From contig JAZOTD010000011.1 in NCBI GenBank assembly GCA_045657465.1, forward strand, positions 1 to 28,458: a stretch of 28,458 bases of DNA. The letters run 5' to 3'. Within the stretch, counting starts at the first letter, position 1. Each line of letters starts with the position of its first letter. Shown one piece after another: positions 1 to 7,005 of this stretch. A program made the translations under genes and the position numbers. The notes beneath the pieces were generated by a model. The model saw nothing but the letters and a program-made list of their open reading frames with translations. It ran no database searches and was not told the origin of the DNA. This DNA is from RGIG1681 sp045657465 (lineage in GTDB: Bacteria > Bacillota > Clostridia > Christensenellales > UBA1242).

Positions 1-889
1 CTACAAAAATACCCGGAACCAAAATTGCAAAAATAAGACCCATAAAACGCATCATTCTTGCAAATGTTGCAAATGTTGGAATGGTGTAATAGTCTTCTGG
101 GCTCTGTAAATCTTCCATTAAAACAAATGGAACAGTGAGCGCAATTGGTGAACCATCAACCAGCACTCCCACCCTGCCTTCTAAAATCTTTGATGAAAAC
201 ACATCTGGTTTTTCTGTGTTGCCCACGCGCCTGAAAAACTTTATCTTTTCGCCTTCTAAAAAAGACTCTATGTAATACGAATCAATAATTGCATCAATAT
301 CAATTTTACTTAGAATGTCTTTAACTTTTTCAACAACATCTGGCTTTGCAATATCGTTAAGATAAACTAGTGATATTTTGGTATGGGTCTTTCTGCCAAT
401 GAACATATCTTCAATTTTTAAGCTAACAGATTTAACTCTTTTTCTAACCAGCCCAATATTAGTTCCAATGTCTTCAACAAAACCTTCTCTAGGACCTTTA
501 ACCACCCTTGACGTTGGTGGTTCTTGCACACTTCTCGCCTGAAGACCATAAACCGGATATGACAAGATCCCATTATCAGTTGCCACAATCACGCAACCAG
601 CCAAAATTTTTTGAATGGCATCATCTGTCTTGTCAAGACTCTCACCACCCGACACAGACACAATACTTTTTTCAATGATTTTCAATACATTTTTTGATTG
701 TTTTTTTGTTTGTGAAATTCGTTCAATGGGTGCAAGAACTCCATCAGCAAACAACTTTTTGTCAATCAACGCTTCAATATAAAACAACGAAACATTCTCA
801 CCACAAACACTCATATTCTTTTGTGCAACGCCTGATTCTTCACTAAACCTTGACTCTATCTCATCAATAAATGACTTTTGTTTTTGCAT
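1..889 (-). CDS. GerA-family spore germinant receptor A subunit, partial (3' end outside window)
   Basis: The frame is open from an ATG at 889 to the window edge, giving 296 residues of a family usually near 480-530. The start follows a good AGGAG site. Family motifs are visible: FVEDIGTNIGLVRKRVKS near residues 133-150, GRVGVLVDGSPIALTVPFV near 238-256, the segment LQSPEDYYT, and the beginning of the first membrane helix (FMGLIFAILVPGIFV) at the edge. A-subunits of GerA receptors sit in the inner spore membrane and, with B and C subunits, sense germinants; SpoVAF belongs to the same family and cannot be excluded. The piece seen is the cytoplasmic N-terminal domain. A terminator at 965-995 separates it from the upstream gene, so it should have its own promoter. 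B and C partners, if present, lie beyond the left edge. The family call is secure; the exact paralogue is not. Confidence 0.9.
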   Translation of the reverse strand, partial: MQKQKSFIDEIESRFSEESGVAQKNMSVCGENVSLFYIEALIDKKLFADGVLAPIERISQTKKQSKNVLKIIEKSIVSVSGGESLDKTDDAIQKILAGCVIVATDNGILSYPVYGLQARSVQEPPTSRVVKGPREGFVEDIGTNIGLVRKRVKSVSLKIEDMFIGRKTHTKISLVYLNDIAKPDVVEKVKDILSKIDIDAIIDSYYIESFLEGEKIKFFRRVGNTEKPDVFSSKILEGRVGVLVDGSPIALTVPFVLMEDLQSPEDYYTIPTFATFARMMRFMGLIFAILVPGIFV

Positions 890-964
890 AAAAACTCCTA
901 TCTCTAGTATTTTTATTTGATTTTAATTTTATTTATTAGTCACTTTTTTCGACTTTTTTTGCAC

Positions 965-995
965 AAAAAAAGAAATAGACCACAGCCTATTTCTT
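965..995 (-). terminator. Rho-independent terminator after the NIF3-like gene
   Basis: A perfect 9-bp stem (970-978 with 987-995, AAGAAATAG/CTATTTCTT) encloses an 8-nt loop. On the minus strand it is followed directly by a run of seven T, so it ends transcripts coming from the ldh and NIF3-like genes and isolates the gerA-family gene. Confidence 0.8.
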
Positions 996-1019
996 CATTT
1001 TTTATCATTATTGTTTGCA

Positions 1020-1340
1020 TTAAATTACCATAATTGGAATCACATTTATACAAACTTCTTCATATGGATGATTTTGCTTAATTAAATCAACTGCCAAACC
1101 CAAATTTTCTTCATCGCATCTAAATTCAATTTTATATTCTGTTGCAAACTCTGTTTCACCAACTGTTCCTTGATATGGATTTGCTCCAGCAACAGGTTTC
1201 CATGAAGATTCAACCTTATGCCACGACAAACAGTTTTCATAGTTCCCAATCTTTCCAAAACCTTTTTCATATAATGCAGCCTTAATTTTTTCAAGTGCTT
1301 CAACTGGAACAAATGTTTCAATTTTATAAATTTTATTCAT
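1020..1340 (-). CDS. NIF3-insert / CutA-like (PII-fold) small protein
   Basis: A 106-residue cytosolic protein resembling the stand-alone form of the domain inserted in NIF3/YqfO proteins, which has a CutA/PII-like ferredoxin fold. Signature pieces are TFVPVEALEKIKAALYEKG at the N-terminus, GKIGNYENCLSWH, the GANPYQGTVGE stretch and the terminal NHPYEEVCINV. Related stand-alone proteins are usually annotated only as NIF3-like or divalent-cation-tolerance-like, and their biochemical role is not settled. The ATG follows GGAGA. It starts 10 bp after the stop of the lactate dehydrogenase gene and is followed by a terminator, so it is the distal gene of a two-gene transcript. Function is unknown; the family call is fairly firm. 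Confidence 0.75.
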   Translation of the reverse strand: MNKIYKIETFVPVEALEKIKAALYEKGFGKIGNYENCLSWHKVESSWKPVAGANPYQGTVGETEFATEYKIEFRCDEENLGLAVDLIKQNHPYEEVCINVIPIMVI

Positions 1341-1350
1341 AATTTCTCCA

Positions 1351-2262
1351 TTATCTAATTTTGCTTAAAGCTTTGTGAGTAACATCTTCTAAAAACGCAA
1401 CACTTCTTGAAAGTTCAACATGTTCTTCGTTGCTCATTTCTAAAAAGTAGGTTTTTTCTGCACCTTGCTTGCCCACAACGGTTGGCATGCTGAAATAACA
1501 ATCGTGTTCTTTGTTGTAGGTTGAAATCGCCATAACTTCTTTACTGTCACCCAAAATAGCATTAGTAATTTTCATCAAACACACACCAATTCCATAACTG
1601 GTGTTTCCTTTTTTTGAAATAATGTCATATGCACTGTTTCGAACATCACTTAATATTTCATCTTTTTCAGCTTCTGTAAGTTTTATTTTATTCAAACCAA
1701 TAGTTGCATTGCTCCAAGGAATCATTTCTGAATCGCCATGCTCTCCAACAACATATGCATGCACACTCTTTGGACTAACCTTAAACTTTTCACCTAAAAT
1801 GTGTCTAAGACGTGCAGTGTCAAGAGTTGTTCCACTTCCAATGACTTTTGATGGTTTAAAACCAGACATTTTCCAAGTGATCGCAGTCATGACATCAAGC
1901 GGGTTTGTCGCAACTAAATAAATGCCCTTAAAATTTGTTTTGTTTATTTCTGAAATAATAGAATGAAAAACCGCTTCGTTTTTATCAATAAGGTCTTGAC
2001 GAGTTTCACCCACTTCTTGATTTCGTCCAGCGCAGATGCACACAATTGTCGCATCATCACAATCTGCATAAGTGCCCGCCTTTATCTTTATATTTGCATT
2101 GCTATATGCCGCAGCATGCAAAAGGTCAAGTGCTTCACCTTCCGCCTTTTCTTTTCTAACATCAATAAGCACCAACTCACGAACAGAGTTTGTTGTGGTG
2201 ACAATATTGTATGCATAACTCATACCCACATTTCCACAACCGACAAGCACAACTTTATTCAT
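1351..2262 (-). CDS. ldh: L-lactate dehydrogenase
   Basis: A 303-residue NAD-dependent 2-hydroxyacid dehydrogenase of the LDH/MDH family, which reduces pyruvate to L-lactate to regenerate NAD in fermentation. The dinucleotide motif GCGNVG is at residues 8-13, with the acidic NAD ribose-binding D34. The specificity loop reads AGRNQEVGETR. The Q at position 82 corresponds to Gln102 of LDH, where malate dehydrogenases have Arg, so LDH is preferred over MDH. The catalytic set is visible: R88, N120 (ATNPLD), D148 and R151 (TTLDTARLR), and H175 (GEHGDSE). Length is close to the family norm of about 310-320. The start follows AAGGAG, and a promoter lies just upstream at 2305-2334. It is probably co-transcribed with the small NIF3-like gene 10 bp downstream. 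Confidence 0.93.
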   Translation of the reverse strand: MNKVVLVGCGNVGMSYAYNIVTTTNSVRELVLIDVRKEKAEGEALDLLHAAAYSNANIKIKAGTYADCDDATIVCICAGRNQEVGETRQDLIDKNEAVFHSIISEINKTNFKGIYLVATNPLDVMTAITWKMSGFKPSKVIGSGTTLDTARLRHILGEKFKVSPKSVHAYVVGEHGDSEMIPWSNATIGLNKIKLTEAEKDEILSDVRNSAYDIISKKGNTSYGIGVCLMKITNAILGDSKEVMAISTYNKEHDCYFSMPTVVGKQGAEKTYFLEMSNEEHVELSRSVAFLEDVTHKALSKIR

Positions 2263-2304
2263 AATAATTACTCCTTTTTTTAATGAAAAATGTAAAATTT
2301 TAAA

Positions 2305-2334
2305 TCTATAACAAATTTATCTACAATTAAACAA
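2305..2334 (-). promoter_or_regulatory. Candidate sigma-A promoter for ldh
   Basis: On the minus strand, TTGTTT, an 18-bp spacer and TATAGA, with a TG one base upstream of the -10 (extended -10). It lies between panE and ldh, giving a leader of about 35 nt. The region is AT-rich and an alternative TTGTAG-18-TAAAAT overlaps it. Confidence 0.45.
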
Positions 2335-2339
2335 ATAAA

Positions 2340-3359
2340 TTATAATTTTTCAAACAACTTAATATTGTCATAACTTGGTTTAAGTTTACCCTCTTCAATC
2401 TTGTGAATAATTTCAATCACTTTATCGTTATACGGCGTTTCAACATTTGCCATATCACCATATTCACAAACGATTCCGTTAATTGAATCAATTTCGCATG
2501 GAATGTTTTTTTCTAAATCTTGAAGCATGCTTGCTTTTAATAATCTATGCTTTTTTATAGCAATTGGAATAATCATAAAACTAAACCATTTTTTGAAACC
2601 GTTCTTTTTATAATTTAAAAGCTTAACAACATCTTTGCCTTGAATTGGTTCAATTTTGATATTGTTTGCATGTCCAACATCTATGCATTCTTTGATAATA
2701 TTTTGAACTATTTTTCTGCTTGCTTTGTTTTTAGCAACTGCACCAAATGTGTCACCACACACAGCACTCATTCCAGAAAATGCACTGTTTATCAAAAGTT
2801 TAACCCATCTAGCACCAATAAAGTTTTCTTCGACATGAACATCACCCATAATGCTTAAGATTCTAACAATTTCGTTAAATTTTTCGTCTTTGTGACCGTC
2901 CATACTTCCAAAACTAAATCCCAAAAACTCTTTTTCTGGTGCTGATGTCAATTCAGACAAACCATATTCTTTTCTTGTTGCACCCCAACCCACAGCGCAG
3001 CCATAGGTTCTATTTGCTCCAATCACATCTGCCACATCTTTTTCTGGAAGTCCATTTTGCATAGTGCAAATAACACCATCTTTTGTGAGCATTTTTGATA
3101 ATTTTTCAACAATCTTTTTGTTTCCTATTTGTTTGGTTAAAAGAAAAATAATGTCATATTTTTCTTTTACTTCAGTGTCGAGCACGGCATTTACTTTTTG
3201 TGTTTTGGTGGTTGTCCCAACCACTCTTGCGCCTAGTTTGTTTAAAGCTTCAACACTTTTTTCATTTCTGTCAACGACATCAAAATTTTCACCAGATTCT
3301 GCCAAGAAAGCCGCAAGAACAATCCCCAATGAACCCGCACCATAAATCGCATATTTCAT
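2340..3359 (-). CDS. panE: 2-dehydropantoate 2-reductase family protein (ketopantoate reductase)
   Basis: A 339-residue protein of the ApbA/PanE family, which uses NADPH to reduce ketopantoate to pantoate in coenzyme A synthesis. The N-terminal Rossmann motif GAGSLG is at residues 7-12. MQNGLPEKDV is typical of the segment after the nucleotide-binding domain. The catalytic region RWVKLLINSAFSGMSAVCG holds the expected Lys and Asn, and PCEIDSINGIVCEYG matches the C-terminal substrate-binding Glu/Ser/Asn motif. Length is slightly above the usual 290-320. The ATG follows AAGGAG. No other pantothenate or CoA genes are nearby, and many family members act on other 2-oxoacids, so the family is certain but the substrate is inferred. 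Confidence 0.82.
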   Translation of the reverse strand: MKYAIYGAGSLGIVLAAFLAESGENFDVVDRNEKSVEALNKLGARVVGTTTKTQKVNAVLDTEVKEKYDIIFLLTKQIGNKKIVEKLSKMLTKDGVICTMQNGLPEKDVADVIGANRTYGCAVGWGATRKEYGLSELTSAPEKEFLGFSFGSMDGHKDEKFNEIVRILSIMGDVHVEENFIGARWVKLLINSAFSGMSAVCGDTFGAVAKNKASRKIVQNIIKECIDVGHANNIKIEPIQGKDVVKLLNYKKNGFKKWFSFMIIPIAIKKHRLLKASMLQDLEKNIPCEIDSINGIVCEYGDMANVETPYNDKVIEIIHKIEEGKLKPSYDNIKLFEKL

Positions 3360-3380
3360 AAAATCTCTCCTTATATTTAT

Positions 3381-3410
3381 ATATTACCAAAATATATAAG
3401 GTTTTGTCAT
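3381..3410 (-). promoter_or_regulatory. Candidate promoter for panE with flanking inverted repeat
   Basis: On the minus strand, ATGACA, 18 bp and TAATAT, with TG one base before the -10. The -10 sits between the arms of an 8-bp perfect inverted repeat, CCTTATAT (3369-3376) and ATATAAGG (3394-3401). This could be an operator, but the local AT richness makes chance possible. Confidence 0.45.
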
Positions 3411-3432
3411 TAAAATAGTCGTGTCACACACA

Positions 3433-3942
3433 TCAAAATAACCAAAAATTACTATTCAAATTTTCAAAAAGTTTTTGATTAATTTCTTCTTTGCTCTCAC
3501 CTAAAACATATGCTATTTCAGCAATCACACAAGATGAAAGAATGTTTATATATTTTTGTTCTTGAGCATTGAATTGTTTTTTCTGCATTTTTGATTTTCG
3601 AACAAGCAGCGTTTTTAAAAGCCTGCACCATTCTTCAAGGTTACCTCTTTTGCAAATTTCGCTATACCTTTCAAATCGTTCTTCTTCATTGTTAAATTTA
3701 ATATCTTCAAGATTATCAAATTTTTCTAGCAATACCTTCGCTTGATTTTTTGAAGAGAGACCTCGTATATTAACCACAGTATCTGTTGTAAAATATACCA
3801 TCATATTGTTTGACACATCAACTGGTTTTAAAACAAAATATTCTTTAGTTTTATCTGCACCCACAAAAGCATTTTTTGCTATGTTTTCAACCTTGCAAAT
3901 TCCTTTGTTTTGAACAAAAACAACGTCTCCTATTTTTATCAT
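3433..3942 (-). CDS. CarD-family transcriptional regulator
   Basis: A 169-residue protein with an N-terminal CarD/CdnL/TRCF RNA-polymerase-interaction domain. The opening MIKIGDVVFVQNKGICKVENI is the typical Tudor-like start of this domain, followed by EYFVLKPVD, MMVYFTTD and NIRGLSSKNQAKVLLE. The C-terminal half (about residues 85-169) is helical and charged, as in CdnL-type proteins, where it contacts promoter DNA. Family members bind the RNA polymerase beta subunit and stabilise open complexes, notably at rRNA promoters. It has no AT-hook tail, unlike Myxococcus CarD. It is monocistronic as far as can be seen: a terminator lies upstream at 4118-4146 and a candidate promoter at 3999-4027. 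Confidence 0.85.
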   Translation of the reverse strand: MIKIGDVVFVQNKGICKVENIAKNAFVGADKTKEYFVLKPVDVSNNMMVYFTTDTVVNIRGLSSKNQAKVLLEKFDNLEDIKFNNEEERFERYSEICKRGNLEEWCRLLKTLLVRKSKMQKKQFNAQEQKYINILSSCVIAEIAYVLGESKEEINQKLFENLNSNFWLF

Positions 3943-3998
3943 AATTTCACACCTAAATTTTGTAACTTACGCAAAATATTCGCTGTATTTACACTACA

Positions 3999-4027
3999 AT
4001 TATAATACGATTTTTTGTTTGATGTAA
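3999..4027 (-). promoter_or_regulatory. Candidate promoter for the CarD-like gene
   Basis: On the minus strand, TTACAT, 17 bp and a perfect TATAAT. The leader would be about 50 nt. The -35 is poor, so the call rests on the -10 and the isolated position after a terminator. Confidence 0.4.
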
Positions 4028-4117
4028 GTTCAAAATTTGCCCAAAAGTCATTAATTATGATATTTTAACTATTATTTTGCGATTTTTTGTTATTATTTTG
4101 CAGTTTTATTTTGACAC

Positions 4118-4146
4118 AAAAAAAGAGATAACAAATGTTATCTCTT
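4118..4146 (-). terminator. Rho-independent terminator of the ParM-like gene pair
   Basis: A perfect 10-bp stem (4123-4132 AAGAGATAAC with 4137-4146 GTTATCTCTT) with a 4-nt loop, followed on the minus strand by seven T. It starts a few bases after the stop of the 270-residue gene. Confidence 0.88.
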
Positions 4147-4150
4147 GATT

Positions 4151-4963
4151 TTATTTCTTCAATAGTTCCATCAAATAATCACGACCTTTGGCTTTTCCAT
4201 CACCACCGCCACCACCCATCATCATTTCTGCTGGGCTTGGAGCTGGAGCAACTGGAATTTCTGGAACAGGCTCTGGAATTGGAGCTGTTTCATTTTTAAC
4301 AGTCGCTGCTGTGGTTGCAGCGGTTGCTGCTTTTGTCACAGGTTTGATTTTTGATTGTGGAGCTGTTCTTGTTTTCATGCTTTGAACTGTTGTTTGTGTT
4401 GGTTCAAGCTTAACAGGTCTGTCTGGTGATGTGTAACCTGGAAATGTTGGAGCAGTTTGTCTGCTAGGTCTTGCATAACCCGTGTTTGAAACACCCATCA
4501 TTTGTGGTTGCATTGGATTATATGCTGGAGCTCTGCCGGTGTTTGGCATTGCGTTTGGCATATGACCCATCATTGAAGGCATTTGACCAAACTGATTTGC
4601 ATTATACATCATTTGACCCATCATCATGCTAGGATCAACTCCGCCAACAACACCAAAGTTGTTGACCATTGAACCATAACCCGCATTATTTCTTGGAATA
4701 TACAACATGATGTTGATTCCACGTTCTTGAAGCACTTGGCAAGCCAAATTAGACAAGGTGTTTTCTAGTTTTGCAGATTCATTGGCAAGCCCAAACTTCA
4801 TTACGTCTTGACATGGATAAGATTGAACTCTGAAACTCAAGTTTCTAAATGCATCAATTAGCGAATTTATACCATTAATAACATCGCCATTTGGACCAGC
4901 AACAGCCATAGGTTGAGAAGCTATTAAGTTTCTTATTCCTTGTTCTAATTCGTTGATTGTCAT
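4151..4963 (-). CDS. Unrecognised protein paired with the ParM-like ATPase; Pro/Met/Gly-rich C-terminal half
   Basis: A 270-residue protein I do not recognise. Residues 1-100 look like a compact, mainly helical domain (MTINELEQGIRNLIAS, a central INSLIDAFRNLSFRVQ, and LSNLACQVLQERGINIMLYIP). Residues 100-245 are low-complexity and rich in Met, Pro, Gly, Gln, Thr and Ala, so probably disordered. The C-terminus is distinctive: five glycines at 250-254, then the basic amphipathic end GRDYLMELLKK, which looks like a short docking peptide. It starts 19 bp after the ParM-like gene with an AGAGG site and shares its terminator, so the two are co-transcribed. In plasmid ParM systems the downstream gene is the DNA-binding adaptor ParR. 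That role is possible by position only; no ribbon-helix-helix motif was seen. Confidence 0.7.
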   Translation of the reverse strand: MTINELEQGIRNLIASQPMAVAGPNGDVINGINSLIDAFRNLSFRVQSYPCQDVMKFGLANESAKLENTLSNLACQVLQERGINIMLYIPRNNAGYGSMVNNFGVVGGVDPSMMMGQMMYNANQFGQMPSMMGHMPNAMPNTGRAPAYNPMQPQMMGVSNTGYARPSRQTAPTFPGYTSPDRPVKLEPTQTTVQSMKTRTAPQSKIKPVTKAATAATTAATVKNETAPIPEPVPEIPVAPAPSPAEMMMGGGGGDGKAKGRDYLMELLKK

Positions 4964-4982
4964 AAACGGTCCTCTTTATATA

Positions 4983-6074
4983 TTAATAATTTCCGAGTAA
5001 CCAGAATCCTCTACAGTTTGCCATAACAGCATTGTTTTGGATAACAAGTCTTGGATCGTTGAAGAACTCTCTTAAATATTTTTCATAAAGGAGAGAGCCA
5101 CCACCGGTTAAGATGATTTTGTAGAATTTGTTGAATTCTAAACCAAGTCCCATAACTTCTTGATATACACGTTTTGCTTGGTTTTTGCAATGTTTTTCAA
5201 CATAAGCTGAAAGGTCATATTGACCAAATGGAGTTTCAACAACAGGAGACTCAAGCAAACTAAGGTCAAGTTCATGTGGAGAAAGTGAGAAGATGCTTGC
5301 ATCTGGAACGTTGCTGTTAACATCTTCTTGAAGATCTGAAATGTAATCAGAAGTTCCGATGTCAAAGCTGAATGTTGAACGAACTCTTGCAGTTTCCAAG
5401 ATAGCGATATCAGTTGTTCCCCAACCGATGTCGATAACAATTGCTCTTTGGTCTAACAATTTCTCGTTAAGAGCATCTGCTTCTGGATCGTATACATAGT
5501 CATACATTGTTCCAAGTGGTTGTGGAACAACAATAACTTCTCTAATTTCGAATGTGATTGGTCTAACATTTTCCCATGTAACTGACTTAACTTCGTGAAC
5601 ACCAGTTAACATTTGTTTGATTTGGCTGATGATTTTTTGGTTTTTAGCCAAACTACTAGGAACACCAGTAACAACTCTCAAAACTTCATGGTCTGAAAGG
5701 TTTGGAATTTCTTTAAGACAAGATGTGATGCCGATAAGTGATTCAATTTTGTATTGTTCTGAACCATATCTTGACATGCCACGTCCGCCTGAACCTGCAG
5801 CAGAAACAACACCAACTTCATAAACTGCCTTGTCATAAACATACATTTGATAGTCTGTTTTGAATGAATAAACAAGACCAGCATCGTTGATTTGTCTGAT
5901 TGTGTTTACATATTTTAAGTTTAACTCATCTGTCCAAATTTTGAGAGTTGAGTTTGCCACGTCAAGACCAATGATACGTGTATACTCTCCTTGTGGTTGA
6001 GCAGGCATAGCTGTTGGTTCACTTGCAACAACTTCTTCTACTTCTACATTTTCTACTGTTTCGAATTCTGACAT
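4983..6074 (-). CDS. ParM/Alp-like actin-family ATPase
   Basis: A 363-residue bacterial actin-like protein. After an acidic, probably flexible N-terminus (residues 1-30), the phosphate-1 loop IIGLDVANSTLKIW begins near residue 34. The phosphate-2 motif AIVIDIGWGTTDIAIL is at 211-226 and the adenosine motif KIILTGGGSLLY at 319-330. This layout matches ParM/StbA and Alp proteins better than MreB, FtsA or DnaK. Such proteins form ATP-dependent filaments, usually to segregate plasmids through an adaptor and a centromere. Here the gene sits among ordinary chromosomal genes (dut, carD), with one partner gene 19 bp downstream. A promoter and a palindrome lie in its leader. The fold is confident; filament formation and cargo are unknown. 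Confidence 0.85.
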   Translation of the reverse strand: MSEFETVENVEVEEVVASEPTAMPAQPQGEYTRIIGLDVANSTLKIWTDELNLKYVNTIRQINDAGLVYSFKTDYQMYVYDKAVYEVGVVSAAGSGGRGMSRYGSEQYKIESLIGITSCLKEIPNLSDHEVLRVVTGVPSSLAKNQKIISQIKQMLTGVHEVKSVTWENVRPITFEIREVIVVPQPLGTMYDYVYDPEADALNEKLLDQRAIVIDIGWGTTDIAILETARVRSTFSFDIGTSDYISDLQEDVNSNVPDASIFSLSPHELDLSLLESPVVETPFGQYDLSAYVEKHCKNQAKRVYQEVMGLGLEFNKFYKIILTGGGSLLYEKYLREFFNDPRLVIQNNAVMANCRGFWLLGNY

Positions 6075-6112
6075 ATTTCTACTTCCTTTAAAAATTTCTT
6101 CCTAAATTGCGC

Positions 6113-6126
6113 CACAAAAATTTGTG
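6113..6126. promoter_or_regulatory. Palindrome in the leader of the ParM-like operon (candidate operator)
   Basis: CACAAA and TTTGTG form perfect 6-bp arms around two bases, lying between the predicted start point and the ATG of the ParM-like gene. The position is suitable for autorepression, which is known for ParR on plasmids. No array of direct repeats of the parC type is visible. Confidence 0.35.
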
Positions 6127-6144
6127 AACACTTTTCTAATTAAT

Positions 6145-6173
6145 ATTTTAATATAAACTCCAAAATAAATCAA
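6145..6173 (-). promoter_or_regulatory. Candidate promoter for the ParM-like operon
   Basis: On the minus strand, TTGATT, 17 bp and TAAAAT, giving a leader of about 65 nt. Surroundings are AT-rich, so other pairs are possible. Confidence 0.4.
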
Positions 6174-6175
6174 AC

Positions 6176-6209
6176 AAAAATAATTAAAAAATGAAATTAA
6201 ATTATTTTT
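6176..6209 (-). terminator. Weak A/T-only hairpin after the 227-residue gene
   Basis: Perfect 10-bp arms AAAAATAATT (6176-6185) and AATTATTTTT (6200-6209) around a 14-nt loop, just after the stop of the upstream gene. The stem has no G/C pairs, so it is at best a weak terminator. Confidence 0.25.
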
Positions 6210-6223
6210 TTTAATATTTTTAT

Positions 6224-6907
6224 TTAAGATATTAAAAGATTTGCAATTGACTCTTTTTTAACCACTGAAGAATCATCTTTATAATAAACCAAAAGAGTGT
6301 CTCCATCAATGTCACACATAAGGTCACGTTTAATGTTTAATGTTTCTTCATAAACAATTTTCAAAATTGAACCATCTTCACGATAAATTGCGATTGTGTT
6401 GATATATTTCTTTGAGCCTTTATTTTCTCCAAACTCACTAGTGAGCACTTCAATGAAGTTTAACAAGAAATATTTTTGTTCAACAACCTTATATTGGTTG
6501 ATGTAGTTAAAGTTGATTGTAACTTCATTAACAGAACCATCAGTTTGAAGAGAACAAAAACTTGCTTGGCCTTGCGTTTCTTGATCTTTGTTTATGCCCA
6601 AAATCAAAAAATTTCTTGGCGACACACGTTTAACCGAAATATCAAGATTGTTTGACAAACTAATAAGATTGTAGCCAACTTTTTTTTCATCGTTAAACAA
6701 AATGATTTTAATATAGAATTCATCAAACAAGTTTTCCATTGCAAAGAGCACATTGAAATCAAGATATGTGTAGATGTCTGAAATATATTTTCTGTTTAAT
6801 TTTGTGTTTTCAACATATTTGCCATCAACAATATCAAATGACGTGTCTTCAATGGTTTCTTGGACTTTAAATTTTATCTCTTTCTTTTCAATAAAAATTT
6901 TAGACAT
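6224..6907 (-). CDS. Unrecognised 227-residue protein
   Basis: I do not recognise a family. The protein is acidic to neutral, with no signal peptide or membrane segment, and reads as a beta-rich sequence with many alternating hydrophobic stretches (YIKIILFNDEKKVGYNLISL, NTIAIYREDGSILKIVYEE, DGDTLLVYYKDDSSVVKKE). Repeated phrases of the type 'IYREDGSILKI' and 'GDTLLVYYKDDSSVV' could be blades of a small repeat-like beta sheet, but this is only an impression. It has a strong promoter of its own and ends about 150 bp before the ParM-like gene, with only a weak hairpin between, so partial read-through into that operon is possible. Base composition matches its neighbours. Confidence 0.65.
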   Translation of the reverse strand: MSKIFIEKKEIKFKVQETIEDTSFDIVDGKYVENTKLNRKYISDIYTYLDFNVLFAMENLFDEFYIKIILFNDEKKVGYNLISLSNNLDISVKRVSPRNFLILGINKDQETQGQASFCSLQTDGSVNEVTINFNYINQYKVVEQKYFLLNFIEVLTSEFGENKGSKKYINTIAIYREDGSILKIVYEETLNIKRDLMCDIDGDTLLVYYKDDSSVVKKESIANLLIS

Positions 6908-6941
6908 AATTTCACCTTTATTTTATTATAACTATACGCAT

Positions 6942-6970
6942 AGTATATTATAACAAAAAAAGAGTGTCAA
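6942..6970 (-). promoter_or_regulatory. Strong sigma-A promoter for the 227-residue gene
   Basis: On the minus strand, a perfect TTGACA, 17 bp and TATACT. The -35 hexamer lies inside the stem of the preceding terminator (6955-6992). Confidence 0.75.
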
Positions 6971-6992
6971 ATAAATTGACCACCCTTTTTTT
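6955..6992 (-). terminator. Terminator of dut, symmetrical A-tract/T-tract hairpin
   Basis: The minus-strand transcript reads seven A, GGGTGGTCAA, a short loop, TTGACACTC and seven T. The arms pair with one bulged G and one G-U pair. The mirrored A and T runs mean it could also work from the other side. It starts about 14 bp after the dut stop. Confidence 0.7.
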
Positions 6993-7005
6993 AAGATATT
7001 TTTTA

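Noticed and set aside
905..935. Possible sigma-G promoter (TAAATA, 18 bp, AATACTA) for the gerA-family gene
   Set aside because: The start point would fall at the AGGAG site, removing the ribosome site; the stretch is AT-rich enough for a chance match.
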